In this document: positions 6,695 to 12,971 of the stretch, one piece after another
How positions within the stretch are numbered: the first letter of the stretch is position 1
How the letters are laid out: every line of letters begins with the position of its first letter
Virus record (IMG/VR): IMGVR_UViG_3300042319_000150
Coordinates: 1-23,449 of that record
DNA: 23,449 nucleotides
Reading direction: 5' to 3' (one strand)
Source of the DNA: a virus
Made by a program: the position numbers and the translations under genes
The notes under the pieces: model-generated
The model's input: the letters and a program-made list of their open reading frames with translations, nothing else
Told to the model about the DNA's origin: nothing
Database searches by the model: none

Positions 6695-7789
6695 TTGGCT
6701 AAGGCATTTGACGTAAGTAAATTCCGTAAGGATATCACTAAGGCTATTGATGGTCTTAGTATTGGATTTAATGACCCTACTGATTGGATCAGTACAGGTA
6801 ATTACGCACTGAACTATCTAATCAGTGGTGATTTTAACAAAGGCGTACCACTAGGTAAGGTAACTGTATTCGCAGGTGAATCAGGCTCTGGCAAGAGTTT
6901 CATCTGTTCGGGTAACCTAGTACGTCACGCACAAGAGCAAGGCATTTTCGTTGTACTAATCGACAGTGAAAATGCACTAGACGAAGCATGGTTACATGCT
7001 CTCGGTGTATCTACTGAAGAAGATAAGTTGTTAAAACTTAACATGGCAATGATTGATGATGTTGCTAAGACTATCAGTGAGTTTATGAAGAGTTATAAGA
7101 CAATGCCTGAAACTGACAAGCCTAAGGTATTGTTTGTTATTGACTCATTGGGTATGTTGTTGACTCCCACAGACGTTAATCAGTTCCAAGCAGGTGACAT
7201 GAAGGGCGACATGGGTCGTAAGCCTAAAGCACTAACATCACTTGTTCGTAACTGTGTTAACATGTTTGGTTCACATAATGTTGGACTAGTTGCAACCAAT
7301 CACACATATGCATCACAAGATATGTTTGACCCCGATGATAAGATTTCAGGTGGTCAAGGTTTCGTATATGCATCAAGTATTGTTGTTGCAATGAAAAAGT
7401 TGAAACTAAAGGAAGATGAATCCGGTAACAAGGTAACTGATGTTCGTGGTATTCGTTCCGCTTGTAAGATTATGAAGACTCGTTATGCGAAGCCTTTTGA
7501 ATCAGTACAAGTTAAGATTCCTTATGAAACAGGTATGAGTCCTTATTCAGGTCTATTAGATATGATTGAAAAGGCTGAACTTGTTAAGAAAGAAGGTAAC
7601 TCATTAGTCTATACAACACTTGATGGAGAAATCATTAAGAAGTTTCGTAAGGGTTGGGAAGCAAATGATGACGGTTGTTTAGACAAGGTAATGTCTGAAT
7701 ATGGACTGCGTGATTCAATGAAAGCAAGTATCAATATAACAGAAGATAATGAAGAAACTATTGATATAGAGGAGTTACCAGAAACATGA
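6695..7789 (+). CDS. uvsX: RecA-like recombinase (UvsX)
   Basis: Strand-exchange ATPase forming filaments on ssDNA for recombination-dependent replication and repair. Walker A GESGSGKS is at residues 61-68. VLIDSENALDEAWL follows in the usual place of the catalytic Glu region, then Walker B-like VLFVIDSLGM. The L2-like segment contains SGGQGFVYASSIVVAM. The length of 364 residues and the acidic C-terminus fit T4 UvsX (about 390). The start is TTG at 6695, chosen because GAGGAG at 6683-6688 lies six bases upstream and the conserved N-terminus begins there. The stop overlaps the next gene (ATGA), so the two are coupled. Confidence 0.95.
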   Translation: MAKAFDVSKFRKDITKAIDGLSIGFNDPTDWISTGNYALNYLISGDFNKGVPLGKVTVFAGESGSGKSFICSGNLVRHAQEQGIFVVLIDSENALDEAWLHALGVSTEEDKLLKLNMAMIDDVAKTISEFMKSYKTMPETDKPKVLFVIDSLGMLLTPTDVNQFQAGDMKGDMGRKPKALTSLVRNCVNMFGSHNVGLVATNHTYASQDMFDPDDKISGGQGFVYASSIVVAMKKLKLKEDESGNKVTDVRGIRSACKIMKTRYAKPFESVQVKIPYETGMSPYSGLLDMIEKAELVKKEGNSLVYTTLDGEIIKKFRKGWEANDDGCLDKVMSEYGLRDSMKASINITEDNEETIDIEELPET

Positions 7790-8067
7790 GTTTATCGGTA
7801 ATTAATGAAATTTGGAAATTACTCAAGCCTAGTCTTGAAGCGGGTACAGTAGCCGAAGAGGCTGCTGATAATTTAGTCAATTATCTTATTGATGAAGATT
7901 ATTCTCCTAATGAAATTAAGCAAGCGTTTCGCGGAGATGCATACATTAAGAGTGCATTAGAGTTTTTTCTAGAAACTCCTGATCAAGGATACAAACTTGA
8001 TGAAGAAGAGGAAGATCCATTCGATGACTATCATTCATTTGATGATGAAGATGATGACTGGAACTAA
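7786..8067 (+). CDS. Small acidic protein encoded between uvsX and uvsY
   Basis: 93 residues, not recognised as a characterised family. The first 70 residues are predicted helical (INEIWKLLKPSLEAG, YLIDEDYSPNEIKQAFRG). The last 20 are dominated by Asp and Glu (DEEEEDPFDDY, FDDEDDDWN). Its ATG overlaps the uvsX stop, and the uvsY ATG follows its own stop directly, so it is cotranslated with both recombination proteins. A role with UvsX, UvsY or gp32 is likely from context only. An acidic tail could mimic DNA or contact a basic partner. Confidence 0.75.
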   Translation: MSLSVINEIWKLLKPSLEAGTVAEEAADNLVNYLIDEDYSPNEIKQAFRGDAYIKSALEFFLETPDQGYKLDEEEEDPFDDYHSFDDEDDDWN

Positions 8068-8526
8068 ATGAACTGGTATACGAGGATCACTGCTGATCTA
8101 TCAGTAATCCCAGACTTTATTTCTCATTATGAAAATGAGATAATTTCTGCAAAAGCCGATGTAAGGGTTTATGGCAATGTTGAAAAGAACATTGCCGCCC
8201 TTCCCGGCATCACTGAATACCGCTTCAATCAATTACAAGAGATTGAAGCGGTACTCAACTATCTAAACATTCAACTTAGAAAAATTCGTAGAAAGCATTT
8301 TCAGAAATACCTTGAAGCATATAATCGTGCGTTAACATCACGTGATGCAGAAAAGTACACTGATGGTGAGCAGGAAGTTATTGACTACGAAGTGTTAATC
8401 AATGAAGTTGCACTATTGCGTAATAAGTTTTTGGGTGTAATGAAGGGCATTGATGCAAAGCAATGGCAACTAGGTCACATTGTTCGTCTACGCACTGCTG
8501 GTATGGAAGATATCACAATTGGGTAA
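8068..8526 (+). CDS. uvsY: Recombination mediator (UvsY-like)
   Basis: 152-residue helical protein with the pattern of the UvsY family in aquatic T4-like phages. It has an N-terminal segment, a central EYRFNQLQEIEAVLNYL helix, RKIRRKHFQKYLEAYNRAL, an acidic DAEKYTDGEQEV loop, and the C-terminal LLRNKFLGVMKGIDAKQW...VRLRTAGMED. UvsY loads UvsX on gp32-covered ssDNA; T4 UvsY is 137 residues. Its place two genes after uvsX and in the same operon agrees. The ATG at 8068 abuts the previous stop; GGA at 8060-8062 is the only ribosome-site hint. Confidence 0.8.
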   Translation: MNWYTRITADLSVIPDFISHYENEIISAKADVRVYGNVEKNIAALPGITEYRFNQLQEIEAVLNYLNIQLRKIRRKHFQKYLEAYNRALTSRDAEKYTDGEQEVIDYEVLINEVALLRNKFLGVMKGIDAKQWQLGHIVRLRTAGMEDITIG

Positions 8527-8534
8527 AATACCTC

Positions 8535-8563
8535 TTGCATTTAATTCATAAGTGATGTACAGT
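8535..8563 (+). promoter_or_regulatory. Possible sigma70-type promoter after uvsY
   Basis: TTGCAT at 8535-8540, a 17-bp spacer and TACAGT at 8558-8563, in the 66-bp gap after uvsY. Predicted +1 is near 8570, leaving a leader of about 23 nt with AAGGAA in front of the ATG at 8593. The match is moderate. Confidence 0.45.
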
Positions 8564-8592
8564 TATAAAATAGTAACAACAAGGAATTATTC

Positions 8593-9348
8593 ATGTCAAC
8601 AATGAATGCCACAGTACTAAATTGGCCTAGTAATAGTACAGAAATATCATTTGATAATCTATTTGAAACTAGAGAATCCAAAGATATTAAGTTTGATCTT
8701 GACCTACTAGTTCTTAGTGCTACTCTATATCGGTTGCGCAATTCCACATATGGTGACGAACAAATTGCTAACCAATATCGTTGCCTGTCATTGATTGAAG
8801 ATAACATTCAACAATATGTAACTGAATCTGATTATGAATTTGCAGAAGAAGTTCGTCAACACTTTAGTCAAAAACTAATGATGCTAAAGTTGAAGACAGA
8901 AAATCTTACTTCATTCCGTGAAGACTTGAATCAGTTTTTACATGCCAGTTGGCATAACAATTCAAGTAGATCATTTGTTTATCCTAAAAAGTTTGTTGGA
9001 CTTGCTTACAAGTTGCCTTACTTTTACATTTATGACAATCAATTGAATTCAATCTTTGGGTCTTCATACAGTAAAATCAAAGGTCCGCGACAAGTTAAGG
9101 GTGAAAAGAAATTGTCGTTCTTGACCAAAATTCAATCTCATACTCGCAGTGGTGCAGGTAATATTGAATATTGGTTCGAAGACGAATCTAGTAATAAGGT
9201 AATGATTTCACTTGAAAATCATAACCCTCTGCTTAATCTATTCAACAAACTTATTACGGACACTGTTGTAATCAATGGCAAGTTTGATGTACGCCATAAG
9301 GATACAATGGAATATTACAATTCATATAACTGGACTTGTGTTGCATAA
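8593..9348 (+). CDS. Unknown protein, 251 residues
   Basis: I do not recognise a family. The N-terminal half is helical, with a run of short amphipathic helices (SATLYRLRNS, NQYRCLSLIEDNIQQYV, YEFAEEVRQHFSQKLMMLKLK). The C-terminal half is richer in aromatic beta-type sequence (YKLPYFYIYDNQ, NIEYWFEDESSNKVMISLENHN). No membrane segment or signal peptide is seen. AAGGAA precedes the ATG by about seven bases. The stop overlaps the ATG of the next gene (TAATG), so the two proteins are made together and may act together. Confidence 0.75.
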   Translation: MSTMNATVLNWPSNSTEISFDNLFETRESKDIKFDLDLLVLSATLYRLRNSTYGDEQIANQYRCLSLIEDNIQQYVTESDYEFAEEVRQHFSQKLMMLKLKTENLTSFREDLNQFLHASWHNNSSRSFVYPKKFVGLAYKLPYFYIYDNQLNSIFGSSYSKIKGPRQVKGEKKLSFLTKIQSHTRSGAGNIEYWFEDESSNKVMISLENHNPLLNLFNKLITDTVVINGKFDVRHKDTMEYYNSYNWTCVA

Positions 9349-9920
9349 TGACTACTATTGAAGTTGCTGATTACCTTCGTGCTAATATTGATTGGACACG
9401 ATTTGCTAAACAAGTTAAGGCCCTAAGTGGTCAATGCAATGATAGGCAGTGGCGATTTGCTAAAGGCCTAATATTAGAACTCTCGTTTGAAATGTGTGCT
9501 AGTGGTAAACTTAAGTATGTTGCGCAATTGGGTACTGATTATATTCTAGTAAGTCTCAATAATATTAGTATTGAATTCAAATTTGAACAAAAGCCATTGT
9601 TTGGTAAACTTGGAAAGATTGCAAAGAATATCAATCCCACATTGATGAATAGCAGGGGTACCAACAAGCACGTTGTATTACCCAGTACCTATGCTGACTA
9701 CTTAATATATGCTACTCCCAATGGGGCATTGTTGTTTGACAAGCCTACGGTGTCAAACCATTTAAAAGTTTCCGGAGATAGCATTACTGGTAATTTACCT
9801 AGCAATGCAGGTGTTATACTCGCTGATCCGCAAATTATGAATCCTGCAAATCAAGTAGAAGTTGACATTATCAACCCGCTTATGAATATGATACGTACTT
9901 GGGCCCAAAACATCAAGTAA
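9348..9920 (+). CDS. Unknown protein with a possible PD-(D/E)XK-like nuclease signature
   Basis: 190 residues from the ATG at 9348, chosen because it overlaps the preceding stop as TAATG; an in-frame TTG at 9336 would add four residues without support. The region GTD (Asp64) followed eleven residues later by EFK (Glu76, Lys78), with an upstream Glu-rich helix LILELSFE near 45-52, has the spacing of PD-(D/E)XK nucleases. No family match is remembered, so the nuclease idea is a hypothesis. The C-terminal half carries LADPQIMNPANQVEVDI, not diagnostic. It is coupled to the 251-residue protein and followed by a weak terminator and a large palindrome. Confidence 0.7.
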   Translation: MTTIEVADYLRANIDWTRFAKQVKALSGQCNDRQWRFAKGLILELSFEMCASGKLKYVAQLGTDYILVSLNNISIEFKFEQKPLFGKLGKIAKNINPTLMNSRGTNKHVVLPSTYADYLIYATPNGALLFDKPTVSNHLKVSGDSITGNLPSNAGVILADPQIMNPANQVEVDIINPLMNMIRTWAQNIK

Positions 9921-9946
9921 GTTGTTGATTTACAACACATTTTTTT
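9921..9946 (+). terminator. Weak intrinsic terminator
   Basis: GTTGT (9921-9925) pairs with ACAAC (9932-9936), or in register TGTTG with CAACA, followed by seven T residues at 9940-9946. The stem is only 5 bp, so its strength is doubtful. Its place directly after a stop and before a promoter supports it. Confidence 0.4.
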
Positions 9947-9967
9947 ATCCAATTATTGGATAAAAAA
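9941..9967 (+). repeat. 12-bp perfect palindrome with 3-nt centre, just upstream of promoter P1
   Basis: TTTTTTATCCAA (9941-9952) and TTGGATAAAAAA (9956-9967) flank TTA. The arms run T before and A after, so it does not have the layout of an intrinsic terminator on either strand. It ends two bases before the -35 of P1, a typical place for a regulator or for A/T-rich curved upstream DNA. Confidence 0.7.
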
Positions 9968-9969
9968 GG

Positions 9970-9998
9970 TTGACAATTAATCGTTTTGGGCGTACAAT
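9970..9998 (+). promoter_or_regulatory. Promoter P1 of a three-copy family
   Basis: TTGACA at 9970-9975, a 17-bp spacer and TACAAT at 9993-9998. The spacer contains CGTTTTGGGC, identical in P2 and P3. Predicted +1 is near 10005, leaving a leader with GGAGA before the ATG at 10033. Confidence 0.85.
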
Positions 9999-10032
9999 AC
10001 ATGTATTGACACTAAGAAATTGGAGACAGCAC

Positions 10033-10521
10033 ATGAAGATCGTTATTCAAACTCAAGTTAAAGAGAACTATGGCGCTCACGATTGGGACGGTAAAGGTGA
10101 GTGTCCGCAGTATTGGAAGTTTAAGGGTGGTAACACTTATGTGATACCTAACCTCAGCGTAGAGCAAACGCTCCGCATCAAAGAGGTTGGTGTTCCGACT
10201 CTCATTGCGCTTATCGAAGATTGTAATGACAGTTACGAGGAGTATGTGCAGAATTGGGCAACTCTGGATGATGACATTGTGGTATGTGAGCCATGGGAAA
10301 CGCCCTTCGAATTGTTTTGGGAAGAAGGTCGTTGGGTTGCCCGTCGCACTGAGGAGAACGGTGAGTATGGTTATATGCGTAGTGATATTGCCAGCAAGAC
10401 CGAGCAGTATGACATGCTGATGGGTGGTGGCCGCGAGAATTATATCGCTACTTACACAATGCGTACAGGAGAAGTGTTGACTTCTCAGGAACTTGAAAAT
10501 TTTTATCGCCAAGCGGCATAA
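10033..10521 (+). CDS. Unknown protein, probably early, 162 residues
   Basis: Starts MKIVIQTQVKENYGAHDWDG at the ATG at 10033, with GGAGA six bases upstream; an in-frame TTG at 9970 lies inside the P1 -35 box and is rejected. The protein is acidic and rich in Trp, Tyr and Glu, with no Cys pair, membrane segment or known catalytic motif that I can see. I have a vague memory of similar proteins in other large phages but no function. It has its own strong promoter and a second promoter directly after its stop, typical of early host-takeover genes. An antisense reading frame covers the same DNA but has no support. Confidence 0.8.
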   Translation: MKIVIQTQVKENYGAHDWDGKGECPQYWKFKGGNTYVIPNLSVEQTLRIKEVGVPTLIALIEDCNDSYEEYVQNWATLDDDIVVCEPWETPFELFWEEGRWVARRTEENGEYGYMRSDIASKTEQYDMLMGGGRENYIATYTMRTGEVLTSQELENFYRQAA

Positions 10522-10527
10522 AAAGGC

Positions 10528-10556
10528 TTGACATTTAATCGTTTTGGGCATATAAT
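10528..10556 (+). promoter_or_regulatory. Promoter P2 of a three-copy family
   Basis: TTGACA at 10528-10533, a 17-bp spacer and a perfect TATAAT at 10551-10556. The spacer shares fifteen contiguous bases with P1, ending in CGTTTTGGGC. It begins seven bases after the previous stop. Confidence 0.9.
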
Positions 10557-10586
10557 ACATTATACACTGAGAAAACGGAGTCACAG

Positions 10587-10790
10587 ATGGGTTATCGGAC
10601 ACTTAGCGAACGTGAAGCAAAATGGCAACCCCGTAAGGGACTAGAAGGTCCTTTCTTTTACCCCAATGGTCGGGTTGCTTATTATGACACCAAAGAGGGT
10701 GCATATTACGATCCTACTACCGATTTCTACCTCTCTTATGAGGAATCTTCTGAACTTCAAAATTCAGTTTTTGACGTAATTAAGGCTTGA
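10587..10790 (+). CDS. Small unknown early protein, 67 residues
   Basis: Not recognised. It is aromatic-rich, with a YPNGRVAYYDTKEGAYYDP stretch that suggests beta-hairpins. CGGAG lies about seven bases upstream of the ATG. Its TGA stop is embedded in the -35 of promoter P3, so the two elements are packed together. Being directly behind a strong promoter, it is probably made early and in quantity. Function unknown. Confidence 0.75.
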   Translation: MGYRTLSEREAKWQPRKGLEGPFFYPNGRVAYYDTKEGAYYDPTTDFYLSYEESSELQNSVFDVIKA

Positions 10791-10815
10791 CTTTAATTCG
10801 TTTTGGGCTTATAAT
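10787..10815 (+). promoter_or_regulatory. Promoter P3 of a three-copy family
   Basis: TTGACT at 10787-10792, a 17-bp spacer and TATAAT at 10810-10815, with the shared CGTTTTGGGC. The -35 overlaps the stop codon of the preceding gene. It drives the AAA+ ATPase gene. Confidence 0.88.
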
Positions 10816-10844
10816 ATACATATATTAACACAGAAAGGTATCGT

Positions 10845-11858
10845 ATGTCTTCAATCATTGTTAAGTTTGGTGAGTATCGTAATCAAGCAGTTGTCAATAC
10901 TAAGTTTAATCTCGTTAAGGGATATCAGACTGGTAAGAAAGGCGGCTACGTTACTGTAAAGAACGAAGGTCAATTCCCGATTGCTATTGATGTAGTCAAG
11001 ATTAAAGTGAACAACATTCACGACATTGAATTTAATGGAGCCCCTGTGATTGCAGAAGAATCTCAAGTTGTTGAAAATGTAGTTTCTGAAACAGAAGAAG
11101 ACGCAATGAATCGCATTGCTATTCGTTTCGGTGTGCTTGATGAAATGTCACGTGCGTGTATCGCAGGTGATATTCGTGCTATGATTGTGACAGGTCCTGC
11201 AGGTATCGGCAAGTCGCACGGTGTGACTACTCAAATGGAAAAAGCAACATTGTTTGATCAAGTTGCAGGCAACAAGACTCGTTTTGAAATTGTTAAAGGT
11301 GCTATGTCAGGCATCGGCTTGTTCGCTAAGTTGTACAAGTTCAGTGATGCTAAGAACGTATTAGTGTTTGATGATTGTGATATCTGGGAAGATCAAGACG
11401 CTATCAACGTACTTAAGGGTGCGCTTGACAGTGGCAAGACTCGCAGAATTTCTTGGAACAAAGACAGTCGTTTGTTGCGTGACGAAGGTGTACCTAACAG
11501 TTTCAACTTCAACGGCTCTATCATCTTTATTACAAACAAGAGTTTTGATGCACGTAAAGCAAGCAAGATTCAGCCCCACTTAGATGCATTGCAGTCTCGT
11601 TGTCACTTTCTTGACTTGACTGTTAACACTGAGCGTGACAAGATGTTGCGCATCAAGCAAGTGCATCGTGATGCTGAAGGTGGCTTGTTTGCTGATTACG
11701 ATTTCAGTGAAGAACAGACAGATGAAATCATGTCGTTCATTTGGGACAACCACAGCAAATTGCGTGAAGTGTCCTTGCGTATGTGTTTGAAAGTTGCTGA
11801 TCTAGTTAAGATCAGTGCTAACTGGAGAGAGTTGGCAAAAGCAACTTGCATGAAGTAA
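10845..11858 (+). CDS. AAA+ ATPase
   Basis: 337 residues. An N-terminal domain of about 75 residues looks beta-rich (GYVTVKNEGQFPIAIDVVKI). The ATPase follows with Walker A GPAGIGKS at 117-124, Walker B LVFDDCD at 173-179, sensor 1 FITNKS ending near 233, and an Arg252 in DALQSRC that fits an arginine finger or box VII position. A small helical C-terminal lid follows. It is not a clear match to the clamp loader gp44 or to the helicase gp41. I recall unassigned ATPases of this kind in many large phages. AAAGG upstream of the ATG supports the start. It is the last and largest product of the P1-P3 block and ends at a strong terminator. Partner and substrate are unknown. Confidence 0.85.
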   Translation: MSSIIVKFGEYRNQAVVNTKFNLVKGYQTGKKGGYVTVKNEGQFPIAIDVVKIKVNNIHDIEFNGAPVIAEESQVVENVVSETEEDAMNRIAIRFGVLDEMSRACIAGDIRAMIVTGPAGIGKSHGVTTQMEKATLFDQVAGNKTRFEIVKGAMSGIGLFAKLYKFSDAKNVLVFDDCDIWEDQDAINVLKGALDSGKTRRISWNKDSRLLRDEGVPNSFNFNGSIIFITNKSFDARKASKIQPHLDALQSRCHFLDLTVNTERDKMLRIKQVHRDAEGGLFADYDFSEEQTDEIMSFIWDNHSKLREVSLRMCLKVADLVKISANWRELAKATCMK

Positions 11859-11899
11859 GTTTGTTAGTTGGTTGGTGTTTCTTTTGTTAATCACTTTAC

Positions 11900-11924
11900 A
11901 GGGGACTTCGGTCCCCTTTTTTTT
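11900..11924 (+). terminator. Strong intrinsic terminator after the AAA+ gene
   Basis: AGGGGAC (11900-11906) pairs with GTCCCCT (11911-11917) around a C(TTCG)G tetraloop, followed by eight T residues to 11924. It closes the P1-P3 transcription block. Confidence 0.95.
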
Positions 11925-11934
11925 ACCTTTATAC

Positions 11935-11963
11935 TTGCAATATTATTTTATTAGTGCTATATT
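11935..11963 (+). promoter_or_regulatory. Sigma70-type promoter giving a predicted leaderless start at 11970
   Basis: TTGCAA at 11935-11940, a 17-bp spacer ending in TGC (extended -10) and TATATT at 11958-11963. Six bases separate the -10 from the ATG at 11970, so predicted +1 is the start codon itself. No Shine-Dalgarno is present. Confidence 0.7.
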
Positions 11964-11969
11964 GATATA

Positions 11970-12971
11970 ATGGATACAAAAGAACATCTACTTTATTTTT
12001 TCTTGCAGGGCAAGATAAGCCTTAGTCAGTATGACCAAAAGTTTTTATCTAATCTGCAAATGATATGCCATGAGAAAAATCGGATCACTTCTAATCAAGC
12101 CGCATTATTCGATAAGTTGATTAGTAAGTACAGTAAACAGTTATCCAAAAATAACGTAGATGTTGAACAGGTAAAGTTGCTATCTTGGAAAGTAGATTTG
12201 GTACCTAGTACACCTGAATTTACTGGAGCAAGAGTATCAATTGAAGACAACAATACATTGTTGATACGTGTACCATTTAATAAAACATTCATATCAGATT
12301 TTAGAAGTGTCAACGATAACCCGTTTGATTGGGATCGTGACGATAAAAGGTATGTTGCTGAATTCAGTACCTATGCATTAAAAATTGCATATACTTTGCT
12401 ACCCAGTTATTTCCCAATCGTCATGTATTGCGATAAGTTGTTATCATTGTTAGAACAACTAAGTATATATGAGAATGTTAAAGTGTGGGAACCTACACTA
12501 GTTCGTATCAATGGCAATTTAATTGTTGCAGGAGTCAACAATATACTTGGTGATATGATTGCTAATATGGAATTAAATCACGATGCAAGGACCTTTTATG
12601 AGTTATCTCAAATGGGTATTAAAATTGATCCTTCACTAATTGACAGTCCAAAGTTAAAGTTTGCATCAGAGTTTGTTACTGAAGTTAACTTAGATAATTT
12701 TACTAACGTTGCTAAATGGATCGTTGAATTAAATCCAAGTAACGTATTATTTGGTAGGGGCCTAGTTAATAGACTTGATAAGGAACTTAGAAGTCTATTG
12801 GATCATGAAATTAATTGTGGCAAAAAAGATGTTGTTTCCCGCATCAGTAGACCTTCACGACAAATTCTGTTACAATATCATAGTCAACCGGATACTAAAC
12901 GTAAATATTCGTCAGAAGCAATAGGTAAATGCGTAATAATTAGAAACATGAGGCCAATAGAGGTACGATGA
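11970..12971 (+). CDS. Unknown protein coupled to UvsW, possible HARP-like domain
   Basis: 333 residues. The N-terminal 60 residues form a helical pattern (ISLSQYDQKFLSNL, ITSNQAALFDKLISKYSKQL) that I recall from conserved unknown proteins of aquatic T4-like phages. Residues about 85-145 (ARVSIEDNNTLLIRVPF, then FDWDRDDKRYVAEF) resemble the small HARP-type DNA-binding module of SMARCAL1-like annealing helicases, a tentative fold-level impression. No helicase motif occurs in it. The stop overlaps the uvsW start (ATGA), so it is probably a DNA-structure-recognising partner of UvsW; this is inference. It is preceded by a promoter that predicts a leaderless mRNA. Confidence 0.75.
   Translation: MDTKEHLLYFFLQGKISLSQYDQKFLSNLQMICHEKNRITSNQAALFDKLISKYSKQLSKNNVDVEQVKLLSWKVDLVPSTPEFTGARVSIEDNNTLLIRVPFNKTFISDFRSVNDNPFDWDRDDKRYVAEFSTYALKIAYTLLPSYFPIVMYCDKLLSLLEQLSIYENVKVWEPTLVRINGNLIVAGVNNILGDMIANMELNHDARTFYELSQMGIKIDPSLIDSPKLKFASEFVTEVNLDNFTNVAKWIVELNPSNVLFGRGLVNRLDKELRSLLDHEINCGKKDVVSRISRPSRQILLQYHSQPDTKRKYSSEAIGKCVIIRNMRPIEVR

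Noticed and set aside
9903-9911. Reverse complement of the P1-P3 spacer block (GCCCAAAAC)
   Set aside because: It is inside a coding sequence with no -35 or -10 boxes beside it; a 9-base match can occur by chance.
9941-9967. Palindrome read as an intrinsic terminator
   Set aside because: The T-tract is in the 5' arm and A residues follow the 3' arm on both strands, so no U-tract would follow the hairpin.
9970-10032. TTG start at 9970 for the 162-residue early protein
   Set aside because: The TTG is part of the P1 -35 box and would precede the transcription start; the ATG at 10033 has GGAGA upstream.
10012-10602. 196-codon open frame on the minus strand opposite the early genes
   Set aside because: It runs antisense through two plus-strand genes and promoter P2, has no ribosome site, and its composition is odd (many His, Cys and Ile in runs without domain pattern). 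The plus-strand genes have promoters and ribosome sites.
11966-11971. TATAAT overlapping the ATG at 11970 as a -10 box
   Set aside because: No -35 at a usable distance, and it would start transcription inside the gene. TATATT at 11958 with TTGCAA at 17 bp is better.
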